Source of the DNA: Carnegiea gigantea
Lineage: Eukaryota > Streptophyta > Magnoliopsida > Caryophyllales > Cactaceae
Assembly (NCBI GenBank): GCA_029747015.1
Contig: JAKOGI010001328.1
Location: forward strand, 94,501-158,500
Direction: 5' to 3'
Length of the DNA stretch: 64,000 nt
Every line of letters starts with the position of its first letter. Position 1 is the stretch's first letter. Shown here in pieces: positions 34,427 through 45,267 of the stretch. The position numbers were made by a program, and so were the translations under genes. The notes beneath the pieces were generated by a model. It saw nothing but the letters and a program-made list of their open reading frames with translations. It was not told the origin of the DNA and ran no database searches.

Positions 34427-35753
34427 TGATAAGTGCTTCAAGTGTACGTCATTCAAGGGTCATTTTGCAGCATTTTTAGGGAAAATTATATGCTTTATGT
34501 GATAATTTATACTCCTTTTCCCATTTTACACTCGAGTTTGATTCTTTTCTATGTTTGGCAGGATTCTGGACCTTTTTGCCCTTACTTTAACCCTATTTGA
34601 GTGTATTTTGACTCTCTATGGATGCCCTTGAGTTGTTATGCCCGTGGAAAGAAAGAAGAACAGAAGAATACGGAGGCAGTGGACACCACGGTCGGTCCAT
34701 GGTGGATGCCACGGTCAGTGGTGTCTTCATTTCCTGTGAGGCATTTTGTTTTCTTATAGCTCTTCGACTTCCTAGCGGTTATTATTCCATTATTATGCAT
34801 GGCTGTTTGTCTTCCTTGAATTTCCCAATAAAAAGGGGTGCTTCTCACCCTCATTTCAACATCCACACCCCATCATCTCATCTCATACTCCTTTCCTCTC
34901 TTCAAGTGGATTAGTTTAGTTTAGATTAGAGGGAGAGAGAGATAGAGTTGAAGTGAAGACTTGCAAGGATTCCATCCTGGGTTTGCACGATCATTCAAGC
35001 GTGATATTTGGCTGAGCAATTCTTCTATCTTCTCTTCTCTTTCCTCTTTAGATTTATCATTTTAGAGCAGTTAGTTGTTTAATCTTTTATCACATGTGAG
35101 TAGTTTAATTTCTGTCTAGGGATTTAGTAGTTTATGAATGTGTAGTTGGATATGTTTTAATTTAAAGAATTGTGCTTATTTTCATCATTGGCTTGATTTC
35201 GTTCTATCAAGTGTTTGATATGTTGTGGATTTATTTTTAGCCAAAGTTTCCTTGCACAATTGAAACATTCGAGTGAACATTCGAAAGATGACATTTGATT
35301 ATTGTACTGCTTGTTAGAATCTATCGTTGCGTCGTCTCGAAAGAGAGATTGTCAAGTTGGGAGGACTCGAATTAAGTAATCAAAAATATTAAACTTGGAT
35401 TAAGTCAAATTAGTATGAAAGAGCGACATTTGCTTAGTTTAGGCAAATTTAGTTGATTTCGAAAGAATAGACTAAATTTCTGTATAGATTACAATTCTTC
35501 GGAATTGATCAATTAGAGAATAGCACATGTTTATTAATTTTGATTCAATTCCCTTTCTTAACTATATGAATTTCTGGACATGTTTTTCCTTGATTGACTT
35601 AGAATTAGGGTATTAGAAATTGTTAATTCAAAACCCCTTAATTTAGGATTCGCTTAGCATATCTTGAGGGCATATAGACCAGTAGTTCAACCTAGTCTCT
35701 ATGGGATCGAACTTGAATAGCTACAAAGCCACCATTCCCTTGCGGCCGTATCA
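34427..35753. repeat. Solo LTR inserted in the rbcL relic (Tat/Athila-like)
   Basis: It begins TGATAAGTGC and ends GCCGTATCA, 1327 bp. It is flanked by ATTTC (34422-34426) and ATATC (35754-35758), a 5-bp target duplication with one change. Without it the rbcL reading (LEGER then EITLGF) joins exactly, which proves it is an insertion. The TGATAAGTGC start is shared with LTR G1. The late GGGATCGAACTTG block resembles the tail of G1, so plus-strand orientation is likely. No gene is seen inside; ORFs such as 34618-34914 are not convincing. Confidence 0.8.
34682..34725 (+). other. Hairpin in the solo LTR
   Basis: GACACCAC (34682-34689) pairs with GTGGTGTC (34718-34725). CCACGGTC occurs twice within the 44-nt span. 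It would fold as an 8-bp stem with a large, partly self-complementary loop in the transcript. Confidence 0.5.
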
Positions 35754-35803
35754 ATATCTCTTTCCCCTTCAAGCTTACCTACTACGGTACCAGCATGAAT
35801 ATG
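35754..35803 (-). pseudogene. rbcL: rbcL segment around loop 6 (plastid origin)
   Basis: The minus strand reads [14 protein letters not shown], the Rubisco segment with active-site His327 and loop-6 Lys334. It continues into 34426 once the solo LTR is removed. Match to rbcL fades past 35803, where retroelement protease sequence begins. Confidence 0.85.
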
Positions 35804-35807
35804 TTCT

Positions 35808-36441
35808 CTACCGGATAGACGTAGTCACATAAAGTTGTATATCCATCTCCTTCGGCTTACTGGTGAATTTTTTTGCAAATTTAGAGTTCACAAATGAGTG
35901 ACTACCGCCAAAATCAAATAAGATGTGAGCATAGAGGTGGTTAACAATAAGAGTACCTAACACTATGTTAGTAGGATCTCCAGTCTCTTCTCCTTCAGGC
36001 AAAATACCCGTCCTCCTACTTGTGGCTTTTTGTTGCTTTTATTGCCTCCTTAGGAAGCACTAGCTGGAGGGCGACCTTGTTGTGTTGCTGGGCTATTCCC
36101 TATTCCTGATCTCTGAGTACTACCCTGGTTATTCCATAAGGCCTTTGGGCAGTCGGTGACACTGTGGCCCATTTTGCCTCATCTAAAGCACTGACCCGTA
36201 ATACCTTTGCATAGGCCAAAGTGTTGACGCCCACACTGAGCACATGTTCTCCTTTGTTGGCACTGCGTGGAGTGTTTTCCCTTATTTTGTCCCGTTCCAG
36301 GTTTAAACTTCTTGAAATTACTGTTTCCCTATGAACTTGGTCCTCCATGGTCAAACGTTCTCTTTGCTTGGCCCTTTCCCTATTTTCAATCTCGGTCTCA
36401 TTCATGATACGGGCTACTTTTGTAGTCCTCTGGTACATTTC
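35808..36441 (-). pseudogene. Gag end and protease start, element A-B
   Basis: After the stop at 36442 the Gag frame goes on (RIMNETEIENRER) and then shifts. A zinc knuckle is readable near 36165-36210 with its second Cys replaced by a stop. The protease start at 35808-36002 reads HILFDFGGSHSF, where DSGSSHSF is usual, so the active-site triad is changed. The coding sequence then runs into the plastid insert. It is clearly inactive. Confidence 0.7.
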
Positions 36442-36954
36442 TTAAAAATTAGCATAAGCATGCCCTGCTATCGTTTTCTTCACTTCCCCTTTCAATCCTT
36501 GTTCAAAGTGGTCCATCCTCATTTCTTCAATGGCCATTTGGTTTGGTGCAAAACGGCTTAGTTCATTGAACTTTACCGCATATTCTATTACACTTATTTC
36601 CCCTTGCTTTTGGTGTAAGAACTCCTGTTCCTTAGCCCTTGTCACATCTCGGGGGTAGTACTGAGCATCCATCAAGGCCTTCAGTTGATCCCAGGTCAAT
36701 GTTGGTTCACCTGCCCTAGGTTTCACCATTCCCCACCAGAATTCAGCTTCTTTCTCAAATTGATAAGCGGTTAGATGCACTTTAAACCTCTGAGGGTATT
36801 CCATGATTTTGAATAGATTTTCCATTCTTCTAAGCCATTCTTCATAGATCATAAGGTCAGCTCCACCTCCAAACTTGGGAGGTTTACGTTTATTAAACTG
36901 ACATATCATCTCTGTGGTAGTAGGTTCTACAATTTGTTCGCATCGGGGAGGCAT
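36442..36954 (-). CDS. Gag capsid region, element A-B
   Basis: This open frame of 170 codons begins MPPR. It carries the plant Ty3/gypsy Gag pattern: KPPKFGGGAD, then EEWLRRMENLF, AEFWWGMV, then WDQLKALMDAQYYP and EFLHQKQGEISVIEYAVKFNEL. It forms the capsid of the intracellular particle. It stops at a TAA (36442) after AYANF, while homologous sequence continues in the same frame, so it is a truncated Gag. The ATG is about 1.3 kb from the primer-binding site, which leaves room for the leader ORF. Confidence 0.75.
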   Translation of the reverse strand: MPPRCEQIVEPTTTEMICQFNKRKPPKFGGGADLMIYEEWLRRMENLFKIMEYPQRFKVHLTAYQFEKEAEFWWGMVKPRAGEPTLTWDQLKALMDAQYYPRDVTRAKEQEFLHQKQGEISVIEYAVKFNELSRFAPNQMAIEEMRMDHFEQGLKGEVKKTIAGHAYANF

Positions 36955-37364
36955 CTGTTCACATATTTACACAAGTGATTACTTAGTTTTACTTTCAACT
37001 AGGAGTTAACACCACAACCATTCTAGGACTTATAGGGGTAGGATTTCTTAGTTAATGAAATCATTTGCAAGTGGTCAAAAAATATTATGCATTGCCACAG
37101 GTTAAGTTTTAGCTCAACCCACGCAAGGTTATACATGCATACCACATTTTACTTTACGGAAGTGCACATATACGCTTAAACAAACTAGTGAGCACATAAC
37201 ACTTGAGAGGCACCAATTGCATTTATTTCATTTAAACATTGGTAGTATGACTTCGGAGTCACTGGACACTCTCGTCATCCTAGAGTATCATCTTAAAGGA
37301 AAACAAACATGAAAGGCTTACATCCAGCTTATTTATATACAACACAACATTTGTGAACCTGAGT

Positions 37365-37905
37365 TCATGCTACTCTACCATACTCCTCATCCAAGGTGTC
37401 ACTTCCAGAAGGCTTATCAACCATGGATTCATCTGAACTTTCATATTGGTCGGGGTCAGGGGCTAATAACTCGTCCAATCTCATGGTGGGGGCATACTCG
37501 ATGTTGTATTCTTCATCTACTAATTCCCCCATTCTGAGCATTGTGGCTCGCCATCTTCGGGGGTAGAGTGCTCCACAAGCATCCACCCAGTGCACCCACA
37601 TCATGGCAATTCGCTTATAACGCTCGGCTTGAGGTCTCTCAGCGAAGAGGAGTCTCATTTGATGATGCTCTAGTTGATTCCTCTCAGACACAGTGGTGGG
37701 AAGGTGCTAGTGCTCGGCAGGTTAAATGAGTAGGGCTTAAATAAGCTAGCTGGCAGTAGCGTTTCTCTGGAGCAGAGTAAACCCCAAGTGGTCTACTTGG
37801 TGCTCTGCCAGTAAGAGGAATTCTACCAGACCTTGATATGTAAAAGGAGCATATGCCCCTATGTGCAGTGTCCACTATCACAAGTTGATAGCTACTTCTC
37901 TCCAT
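37365..37905 (-). pseudogene. Unrecognised leader ORF between PBS and gag, element A-B
   Basis: Two overlapping minus-strand frames (37684-37905, starting MERSSYQLVIVD, and 37365-37691, ending LDEEYGRVA) look like one protein of roughly 170-180 residues with a frameshift near 37690. The first part has RIPLTGRAPSRPLGVY. The second has WVHWVDACGALY and WRATMLRMGELVDEEYN, then an acidic tail. I do not recognise it as Gag, protease or any enzyme. The codons look protein-like and the position is between primer site and gag. The function is unknown. Confidence 0.45.
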
Positions 37906-38243
37906 CTCCCAGCCAAAGGTATCTTTCTTATGAATCTCACCACCTAAAAGTTTTGGGTGACCCTAGGGGGACCCCATCAGTTATTCATCTCCATTAATCG
38001 CCAATATATGATCATGATCCAAGCGGCCCACCAAAAGGGTAGATAAACATAATCAGCTATATGGAATAATATCCCACACTACCACTATCAGAGTCAGTGG
38101 CAAACCAGCATATATACATGTCATAGGTCATGCACTTATTACTACAGGTAATACAAAGCAAGGCACGATCACAAAAGCAGATAAGTCACATTTTTCACAT
38201 ATCACACTCCTATTATGATATTGAAATGCGTAATGCAACCTAT

Positions 38244-38256
38244 GGCTTTGACACCA
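38244..38256 (-). other. Primer-binding site, element A-B
   Basis: The minus-strand sequence TGGTGTCAAAGCC lies a few bases after the end of LTR B. It differs at two places from the tRNA-Met site TGGTATCAGAGCC. Confidence 0.6.
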
Positions 38257-38261
38257 CCTAA

Positions 38262-40257
38262 TGTAACACTCCCAACCCGAGGAGGAGTCATGCCATCTAG
38301 ATTTCCTATAGGGAGTCCCTAAGGCTATTGAGTTAGATTTAGGCATTAGCATTTAGTTAGGCATCTTGAATAAAACTGCAAGAGTTTCCCTATTTTTGCA
38401 ACATTTTACGATCTTAGCTTAGCTAAGGGTACCTGTAAGCTGATAATAAGGTAAAACAAGATATGGGTGACTAGATTCACCACCACGAATCACCCGCTTG
38501 GGTCACTAATGGCCAAACGAACTAAACACAATGGTTATAACATTATATACATAGGTTCAAAATCGACTATACGCTTACTTCAATGAGGAGCTTAAACACT
38601 TACAAATATGGTAAAGCATCAAACACTTCACCGCAACTATGCAATCGAGACTGGCCAAAAGGCTGCTGATAGGTATTGAAATAACTTCAACATAAGCTTT
38701 ATACCTGCTTAGACTGGACCTGGAAAGGGAATAAGGAAAAGGATGGGCTACCACATGCTTAGTGAGTATTACTTAACTCAAAAGCCAAAACCATTTGCAG
38801 GCCATAATGATAAGTAGCAATCACACAACATTTGTATATTACTATCATATTCGGTAATCATTTTCTCTAAGGAAAATCATCACCTCTAAATTTTGTACTA
38901 AGCCACTCAAGCTCGTTTATAGACCATTAACAACCAAACGCCCTTAATAATAAAACATTTAGGCACATAAGTAAGCAAACCACAAGGATAGGGAAAAATT
39001 CTTTCAAATACGCATTTTGGAAACGTAGTGAATCATGTTGTGTTTAAAGAATAGTTTACAATTCAAACTAGCCTCTTCAAGGATTATACACTTTCTAAAA
39101 GCTCTTGAAATACCCACATTGGTAATAATTCAAACCATTTTCTCGCATATCAAGACAATATCTTCTTATTCAGGCTTAAGATCTCATAATGTACTAGTTA
39201 GGGGAGATCATCACTCTCCTTATGTGAGGTCGTCACTCACTCATTAAATTATCCCCGTGCTATAACATGTTTTGGACTGTTACTCTCATCAGTCTTCTAG
39301 GACTCCCACTTCTGGGTCTATCTCCCTAAGCATTAGGGTTCCCGAAAACTGTGTCTACTCCCTAATCATTTGTCCACCTAAGCACTTTTCTTAGCCATTA
39401 AAATCATACTAAACCATGATAGGTTATTAAAAAGAGTCACTGTCACACACAGTAAGTTTCAACTTCAAGTGAGTCAAGAATCATTTCTCCTTAGCAGTTG
39501 CTTACATAATTAAAATCATGCTCGTCTAGCAAAATAATCCATAACCATATTAATGGCATATGGTTCACTCATTTTCAACATGAAATACTTCTTAAAATGA
39601 TAGTGAGTCTACTATCTCACAATTCAAAACTTAAAGTAATTAGCCAGTATATAATTCAAACAAAGTTTCGTGATTTATCACCTTCAGTTGCTCTTTTTCA
39701 ATTTAAATCCTTTTAAACTCAAGGAAAGCAATATAAACACATTAAGGTCTTAAAACATTTTTTAACTCGCTAATGGTGTGCTTTTTAACTTCCTAAGCCT
39801 ATCGACTATTCAGTTGGGTCATTCATTGAGTAGTTCGACAATTTAAAATCTTTTTAGGCTTTAAACATCTTAGCAAAGTAACAGGAAACTGGTGAACATT
39901 TAGAAGCAATCGAAATTATGAAGCTAAGCATTTAACGACCCTTTTGAAGATTTCTAAGTTCACAGACCAATCACATAGCATCATTTAAGAATTTCAAGAG
40001 GAAAGGGGTTCACAAGTAGCACATTCGTATTACTTCGTAGAAACAGTTTCAGCAGAATCCAGTTAATATTCCATATACTTTGTAATCCACACGATTGTGA
40101 TTAATATCAAACCCGAGCTCCCTCCTCACCTAACATCGGCCACAAAAATCTTGAACCACTCTCTAGTTTCACCTTAGGCCATCTACTATCATGCTCGGCT
40201 CAATAGTGCCATACTTCAATCATTAATTCACGAAACCAACATTCACAAGTGTAGCGT
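38262..40257 (-). repeat. LTR B, truncated 5' LTR of element A-B
   Basis: On the plus strand it starts TGTAACACTCCC and follows LTR A for about 2.0 kb, to GTGTAGCGTTCA near 40257. The last 1.3-1.4 kb of the LTR is missing and Tat/Athila-like gag begins abruptly. No target duplication is visible at this junction. Confidence 0.75.
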
Positions 40258-41591
40258 TCAGACCATTAGGCACATGTTTTCTAAAATAACAATCTTAGTC
40301 TCCAAGTGACTCACATCGAAGTTATAATGCAACCCACCTCTTGCAAACCTAGAACTTAGACCGTTATCTCTAGTGGTTTTCCACAGCATGGTCTTCTCAT
40401 CTAAGTCCTCTAAAAATTCCCAAGCAACAGTGGCGCTCTTAGAAAGAAAGTTACCCTGACACATGGACTCTAACATGGTTCTAGTCTATCAGTTTAGTCC
40501 TCCATAAACAATCTTACATAAATGTGCTTGCCTATTTAATCTAAACCATGATAGGGACACTGGGCTAACAAATTTTTAAACCTATCAAAGTATTTCCAAA
40601 ATGATTCCCTGCCTAGTTGTCCAAATTGATTAATCCCATTTCTTAGCTTAACAGTCTTGGCATTAGGAAAATATTTTCTTAAGAACAATCTTACAAAATC
40701 ATTCCAAGAAGTAACAGAATTAGTAGCCACTACCATGCATCCAACGTTTTATAGAATCTTTCAAAGCAAAAGGAATCAATTTCATTCACACAACATCAAT
40801 AGGGATACTAGGGAAATACATTATATAATATACTTCTTCGAATTCCCTCAAAAACAAGCATCCTCTAAACCTATTAATTTAGGGAGCAACTGAGTATAGT
40901 GAAGTCTCAATTTGAAAGTCACATTTGGTCCTAGATCAGGTATAATAAAACAAGCTGGCAAAGTAGTCCTAGGAGGATAAAAATATCACTCAAAGATCTC
41001 TTTTGTGCCATTTCTTGTAATTCTAGTTCAGGCCTTGGTTCAGGCTCGGGTTCAAGGTTAATGTCAGGTTCACTACTAACAAGTCTAATACTTTCAGGGT
41101 CTCTAACCCAACCAGTCATGTAAACTCCACATCCTCACGAAAGGATATATTTTTTGTCTTCTTTCCCTTTTCTAATTTTTTGTTTTCGTTTTTTGGTTTT
41201 TCTCTTTTTTTTTAAAACACAAAACAAAATCAAAAGTGAATTAAACCTACAAACAAAATGAAAATAGAAAGTAATCCAATCCTAGAAATAAAACGAAAAC
41301 CAAAAAAATAAATAATACTAAAAGAAGATAGAACATAAACTAAAACCTAAACAAGTTCGTTCCAAAAATAAAATTAAAAAGAAAATAAAACTCCCAAAAT
41401 CAAAACTCTATGCACAGTAAATTCAACATAATCACAAGGAATATGAATATATGTTTTCTCAAATTTGTTCTATCCCTGAGCTGTGCAGATAATTATAAAA
41501 AGAAAATCTGTTCTAAAAACTTCACGTGAACTCCAAAAATTATGCTGAATCCCTAAAAAATATCATCACAGAAAAATTCAGACCAGATATG
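40258..41591 (-). pseudogene. Gag of Tat/Athila-like element H, left of the copia insertion
   Basis: Several broken frames (41119 down to 40258) give a plant Gag. A likely start lies near 41119 (MTGWVRDPES), followed by an EPEPEP stretch and EMAQKRSLSD. Then come SIPID and LIPFALKDS, then SWNDFVRLFLRKYFPNAKTVKLR and FKNLLAQCPYHGLD (40536-40736), then a segment to 40258. This is the Gag style of the Tat/Athila branch of Ty3/gypsy. Everything downstream (protease onward) is missing. The T-rich leader, read on the minus strand, continues past 41150 to the copia insertion. Confidence 0.65.
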
Positions 41592-43089
41592 TGTTGATTT
41601 AGAGAGCACACAACCATAAGAGGGGGGTGAATTGTGGTGTCCGATTTTCCCAAGTTGCTGACAAACAGTCTTAGACCCTGTTCGCACAGGTTGTTTCTGA
41701 GATAAGCAGAAGCGAAAATCCAACAAAATTGAATGCGGAAATAATGGACACAGGATTTTTACGTGGAAAACACCTCTAGCCTAACTGAGGCCACGACCTA
41801 CCTCGTGTCGGATTTAAACATTTCACTAAACGGGTTAATCACGTTACAATAGTAATACACCTTGTTACAACTTGTAACACATGTAACCTGTCTTCCCTAA
41901 GACAAGTTACCCAACGTCCAAAATCCCCTTGATTTGGACACACACTCTACTCACTCTTGTGAAAGAAGAATGTAAAGAAAAAAATACCCTATTACAATGC
42001 TTCTTAACTAAGCTAATATAGGGTACAATGAAGTCCTAGTATGCCAACTTTGAAAGCTCAATTAATTCACTCACAAGGCTCGGTTTTCTTTTCAAACGTT
42101 TTAGCTCATGAACTCAGATTTTTTCTCTTTGAAAACCGATGTCTCCAAGATTGTAAGAAGCCGCCTTTTATAGTGCTTGGAAAACAATTTATCAAATTTT
42201 TGGATACTAAAAAATCTGAAGAATATAGAATCCTTTACCCACAAGGGATGGAAAAACTATTTCTGAAATTTTTGGAAACTAAAATCCTGGAGAAAATAGA
42301 ATCCTTTAGCTACAAGGGGTAAGGTGACATGAGCTGAAAAACACTTCCTGAACCGCGTGCATAAGGCGGTGTTCTTTAGCAGCTAGCCCATGTTTTTCTC
42401 AACTACCTTATCCACTTGCCAAAAATTGGATATTCTTTTTATTCAAAAAGATTTTGCAAATCCCTTAAGATTTTTGATAACCGTTTTTTAGGGTAAAGAA
42501 TAAGATACTCCATAGAAAAATCTTTCTTGCAAATCTTTGAAGAAGCTGCTCAAAATCCAAAAGATAAAAATCGTACAAAGCAGTTTTTCGCAACTTATTC
42601 GGGAAACACCCTGATCGCCCTGTTTCCAGGGTTGTTCTGAAGGGTGATCCGAAATATTTTCCGAAAAGCAAAACCGTTTCCAGTGAGTGGTAAATTAAAA
42701 CTTTCTAATTGGCATATTAACAAGAGTCTAAAAATATAAAACCAAATCAAATCAAGACATCTTGTTGTAACCACTAGTCATCTTGTAGAACGACTTTGCT
42801 GCAAACACTTCACAGAATATGCTTCAAACACCGCATGGAACCTGTTTGTCACAGCTGCACATATCTTATGTTTCAAACACTTCTCAGGATATGCTTCAAA
42901 ACACCTCACAGAACCTGTTCCTCACAGGTGTTCTTACATTGCTGACTTGAGTACCTGTTCTTGATAAACCATTAGTCAAGCAGTTTTAATACATTGAGAA
43001 CAGCAGTAAGGTCCTATTTGGAAAGCCTGTTTGGAGCAACAACAACAACACTTGGATTTGTTATCATCAAAACTTTATACATTCTAACA
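41592..43089 (-). repeat. 3' LTR of the Sirevirus-type element
   Basis: On the plus strand it runs from TGTTGATTTAG to TTCTAACA, 1498 bp. It aligns with 51085-52587 throughout, with scattered substitutions and small gaps. It looks more diverged than the CRM pair, so the insertion is older. ORFs at 42041-42322 and 42465-42671 lie in the LTR and are not genes. Confidence 0.9.
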
Positions 43090-43275
43090 AATTCCCCCTT
43101 TTTGATGATGACAAACCAAGTGACCATATTGACTTTCAAGGGCAATTTAAGTGATTTGTACCAATTATTCAAATTCACATGAAGCAGTTAGTATCGAAAA
43201 GATTGTAAGAAAATTAACTTGTCCATGGCAGAACTAAAACAATATTGGTCATCCTATCTTCCCCCTTTTGGCATC
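43090..43275 (-). other. Polypurine tract region, two copies
   Basis: On the minus strand AAAAAGGGGGAAT directly precedes the 3' LTR (43090-43104). A second AAAAGGGGGAAG lies about 165 bp upstream (43258-43270), and both copies are next to a GATGATG or ATGATGCC word. Sireviruses are known for multiplied polypurine tracts. Confidence 0.7.
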
Positions 43276-43566
43276 ATTAAAAAGTAGGGGCGAACAGTCA
43301 AACAGAGGGTGTTTGCTATCACCACCACTTGGGTAATGAAGGAAAGGCAACAGGCGATACACTCAAGTGTTTTGGTACGGTAATGAGATTGGCCATCCTA
43401 GTCACACACAAGCAATTCACAGTAAAAAGCAAGCAAGGCAAAGCCAATCAAAAAACAAGATAACCTGTCATTCACCAAACGAGTGCAACAGAGTACAAAC
43501 TGATTCACCAAGAGAAGTGAGAACAGGCTATGAGAACAACAGATGGGAACAACTCATGAGGGGTGT

Positions 43567-44157
43567 TCAAGGAGCAGAAGGAGAAAATTTTGCTGAAAGT
43601 GAAGAGAGAAGGGCGAGGAGATCTGCATGGCGTTTTGCATTTAGAGCTTTTTCCTCGTCCAGGGCAGCCTTTACAGCGTTAAGCTCAGTACTGAGGTGAG
43701 AGTTTTCTTCCAAAGCAGCCTCAAGCTTGGTTGAGGAACTGCCAGGAACAGGAGGACGGGGTGTTCTGGTCCCCTGTTTTGAGGCAGACCCTTCAATCAA
43801 AGCATACCCACACCCCATAAGGGTGTTACTCCCGATCTCATCAATGAACTGAGCGTCCACCTTCTTTTGCAGTGTCACCCCAAAGTGCTCAAATACACTA
43901 GTCAGAAAGAAGCCATATCCCAGATCATGTTCCCTAGAGGTGTTTGCAATTCTTGCAATATGTCGAATCATGATGGCAGGAAGGTTAATTTGCACTTCCG
44001 TGTCCATCAGATCCATCAAACACTGATCCATGGCATCAGCAAGATTGCGATCCTAGCCTCTGGGGATGACATTCTTGACAATAAACCAAAATAGCAATTG
44101 ATGGAGCGATGCCATGTCCCCTTTCTTCACAGACTTGGGTGTTTGCAGGCTTGGTTG
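43567..44157 (-). pseudogene. Envelope-like third ORF, C-terminal part (Sirevirus-type)
   Basis: It is in the same frame as 44158-45267 but separated from it by TAG codons at 44158 and 44053. The open part (44031 down) begins MDQCLMDLMD, has a run of hydrophobic and charged residues, and ends in a likely coiled coil (ALEENSHLSTELNAVKAAL). The corresponding ORF of Sireviruses is often called envelope-like because of its position; whether it makes an envelope is unproven. Here it cannot be made in full. Confidence 0.6.
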
Positions 44158-45267
44158 CTAGCTAAATTTCTGGGCGAGTTCCAGCAGCCTGGCTGTCCCT
44201 AGAATAGTCTTGTCTTCTCTCACATATATATCAAAGCCCGTGGAGGGAATCCCCAGAATTTCCCCTAATATCTTCACATCAAAGCGAAGCTGTTTCCCAT
44301 TAACAATACTTGTCACCACTCCATCAGTGACAGTGCAGTTGGCATAGAACTCTGCCAATTCATGTATAGAACACCCCAGTTGGGTGTTTGTAAACAGCTC
44401 ATACCACCCCTGTGCATGCAGCTTGTGCAGAAACACCCCCAGACCCTGTTCCTCAAAATATTTTACCTTGATAATTTTGCCCCTGACTACCCGTCTCTGA
44501 AGCAGTTGGGTCAATTTGGCCGAGATTGCGGACGGGGTAGACTTCTTGGCTCTTTTAGGTTGAGGCTCAGTAGGAGGGTCTTGGGTGGAGGCATGTTTGA
44601 GGGAGGCTTTTCTCTTGGGAGTTTTGAGGGGTGATGGTTTTGGTATAGGAAGAGGCTTATCCTCTGAGGACTCTGAGAACACGGGCGTGCCCTGTTTGAA
44701 GGCAGTGTTCTCAATGTCGCTATCTGATGAAGGCTCAGAGGAGGAATCAATCTCCTCAACAACAGGGGCTGACTGTTTGGCAGGACGAGGAGTGGAGTGA
44801 AAAGCTATTCGGGTTGATTTTCTTGTGGGTCTGTTTGTGGGTTTGGCCGAAGAGGGGATTTGTGGTTTTGGTTTGACAAGGGGTTCACTTTTTGAGGGCT
44901 CTTCAGTCTGGCCGCTTTTAGGCCTTGATGGTGGTCGTGTTCTTGACATTCTAGTACACCTAGCCACAATTTTGTACCGTTTGCGATTCTCACCGGTTGG
45001 TGGTACCGGTGTGGCTTGTTCAATTTTGGCAGGGGCCTCTTCCAATTGACCACTACTTCCCCCTTCTTCTCTTGACAAATCCTTCCCTAGGTTCTCCTTA
45101 AAAACTTCAGGCCCTGTTTCTGACCCTGTTTCCTGCCCAGGAAACAGCCCAAACGAATTGATGCCATCTAACCCATGGTCCAACAGAAAAAGTTCATCTA
45201 AAGCCCCCAATTTCTCTTTCAGATGCCCCAACAAGTTCTTGGGGTTGACATGCGCCCGTTTCACCAA
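44158..45267 (-). pseudogene. Envelope-like third ORF, middle part (Sirevirus-type)
   Basis: This open frame of 369 codons has a long Pro/Lys/Ser-rich low-complexity middle (residues about 85-245). A globular part follows: KIIKVKYFEEQGLGVF, then ELAEFYANCTVTDG and KILGEILGIP. The FYAN and LGEILGIP pattern resembles a domain often annotated as putative plant transposon protein. It lies between pol and the purine tract, where Sireviruses carry their extra ORF. No signal peptide or membrane segment is evident in this part. Confidence 0.6.

Larger units (their letters stand above)
33471..35803 (-). other. Plastid-derived DNA (rbcL and ndhC pieces) in the nuclear genome
   Basis: The insert splits the protease of element A-B. 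From right to left it has rbcL codons around loop 6 (35754-35803), then, after a solo LTR, the rbcL C-terminal part (34009-34426), the rbcL 3' spacer (about 33690-34008, with the TCGGCTCAAT motif region near 33925) and the start of ndhC (about 33478-33646). In usual plastid order rbcL and ndhC are several kb apart and on opposite strands, with atpB, atpE, trnM and trnV between. The join is therefore rearranged. The exact ends and any target duplication are unclear. Confidence 0.75.
26850..40257 (-). mobile_element. Tekay/Del-like Ty3/gypsy element A-B, truncated, with nested insertions
   Basis: Read on the minus strand: 5' LTR B (38262-40257, truncated), primer-binding site (38244), an unassigned leader ORF, gag, protease, reverse transcriptase, RNase H, integrase, purine tract (30219) and 3' LTR A (26850-30218). 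The order protease-RT-RNase H-integrase marks Ty3/gypsy. The LTR length and TGTAACACTCCC style suggest the Tekay/Del group, an inference. The coding region is full of stops and frameshifts. Plastid DNA and a solo LTR interrupt the protease. The element was inserted in LTR G1. Confidence 0.75.

Noticed and set aside
33471..35803. Functional organellar gene cluster
   Set aside because: rbcL and ndhC are truncated, frameshifted and split by an LTR, and lie inside a nuclear retrotransposon.
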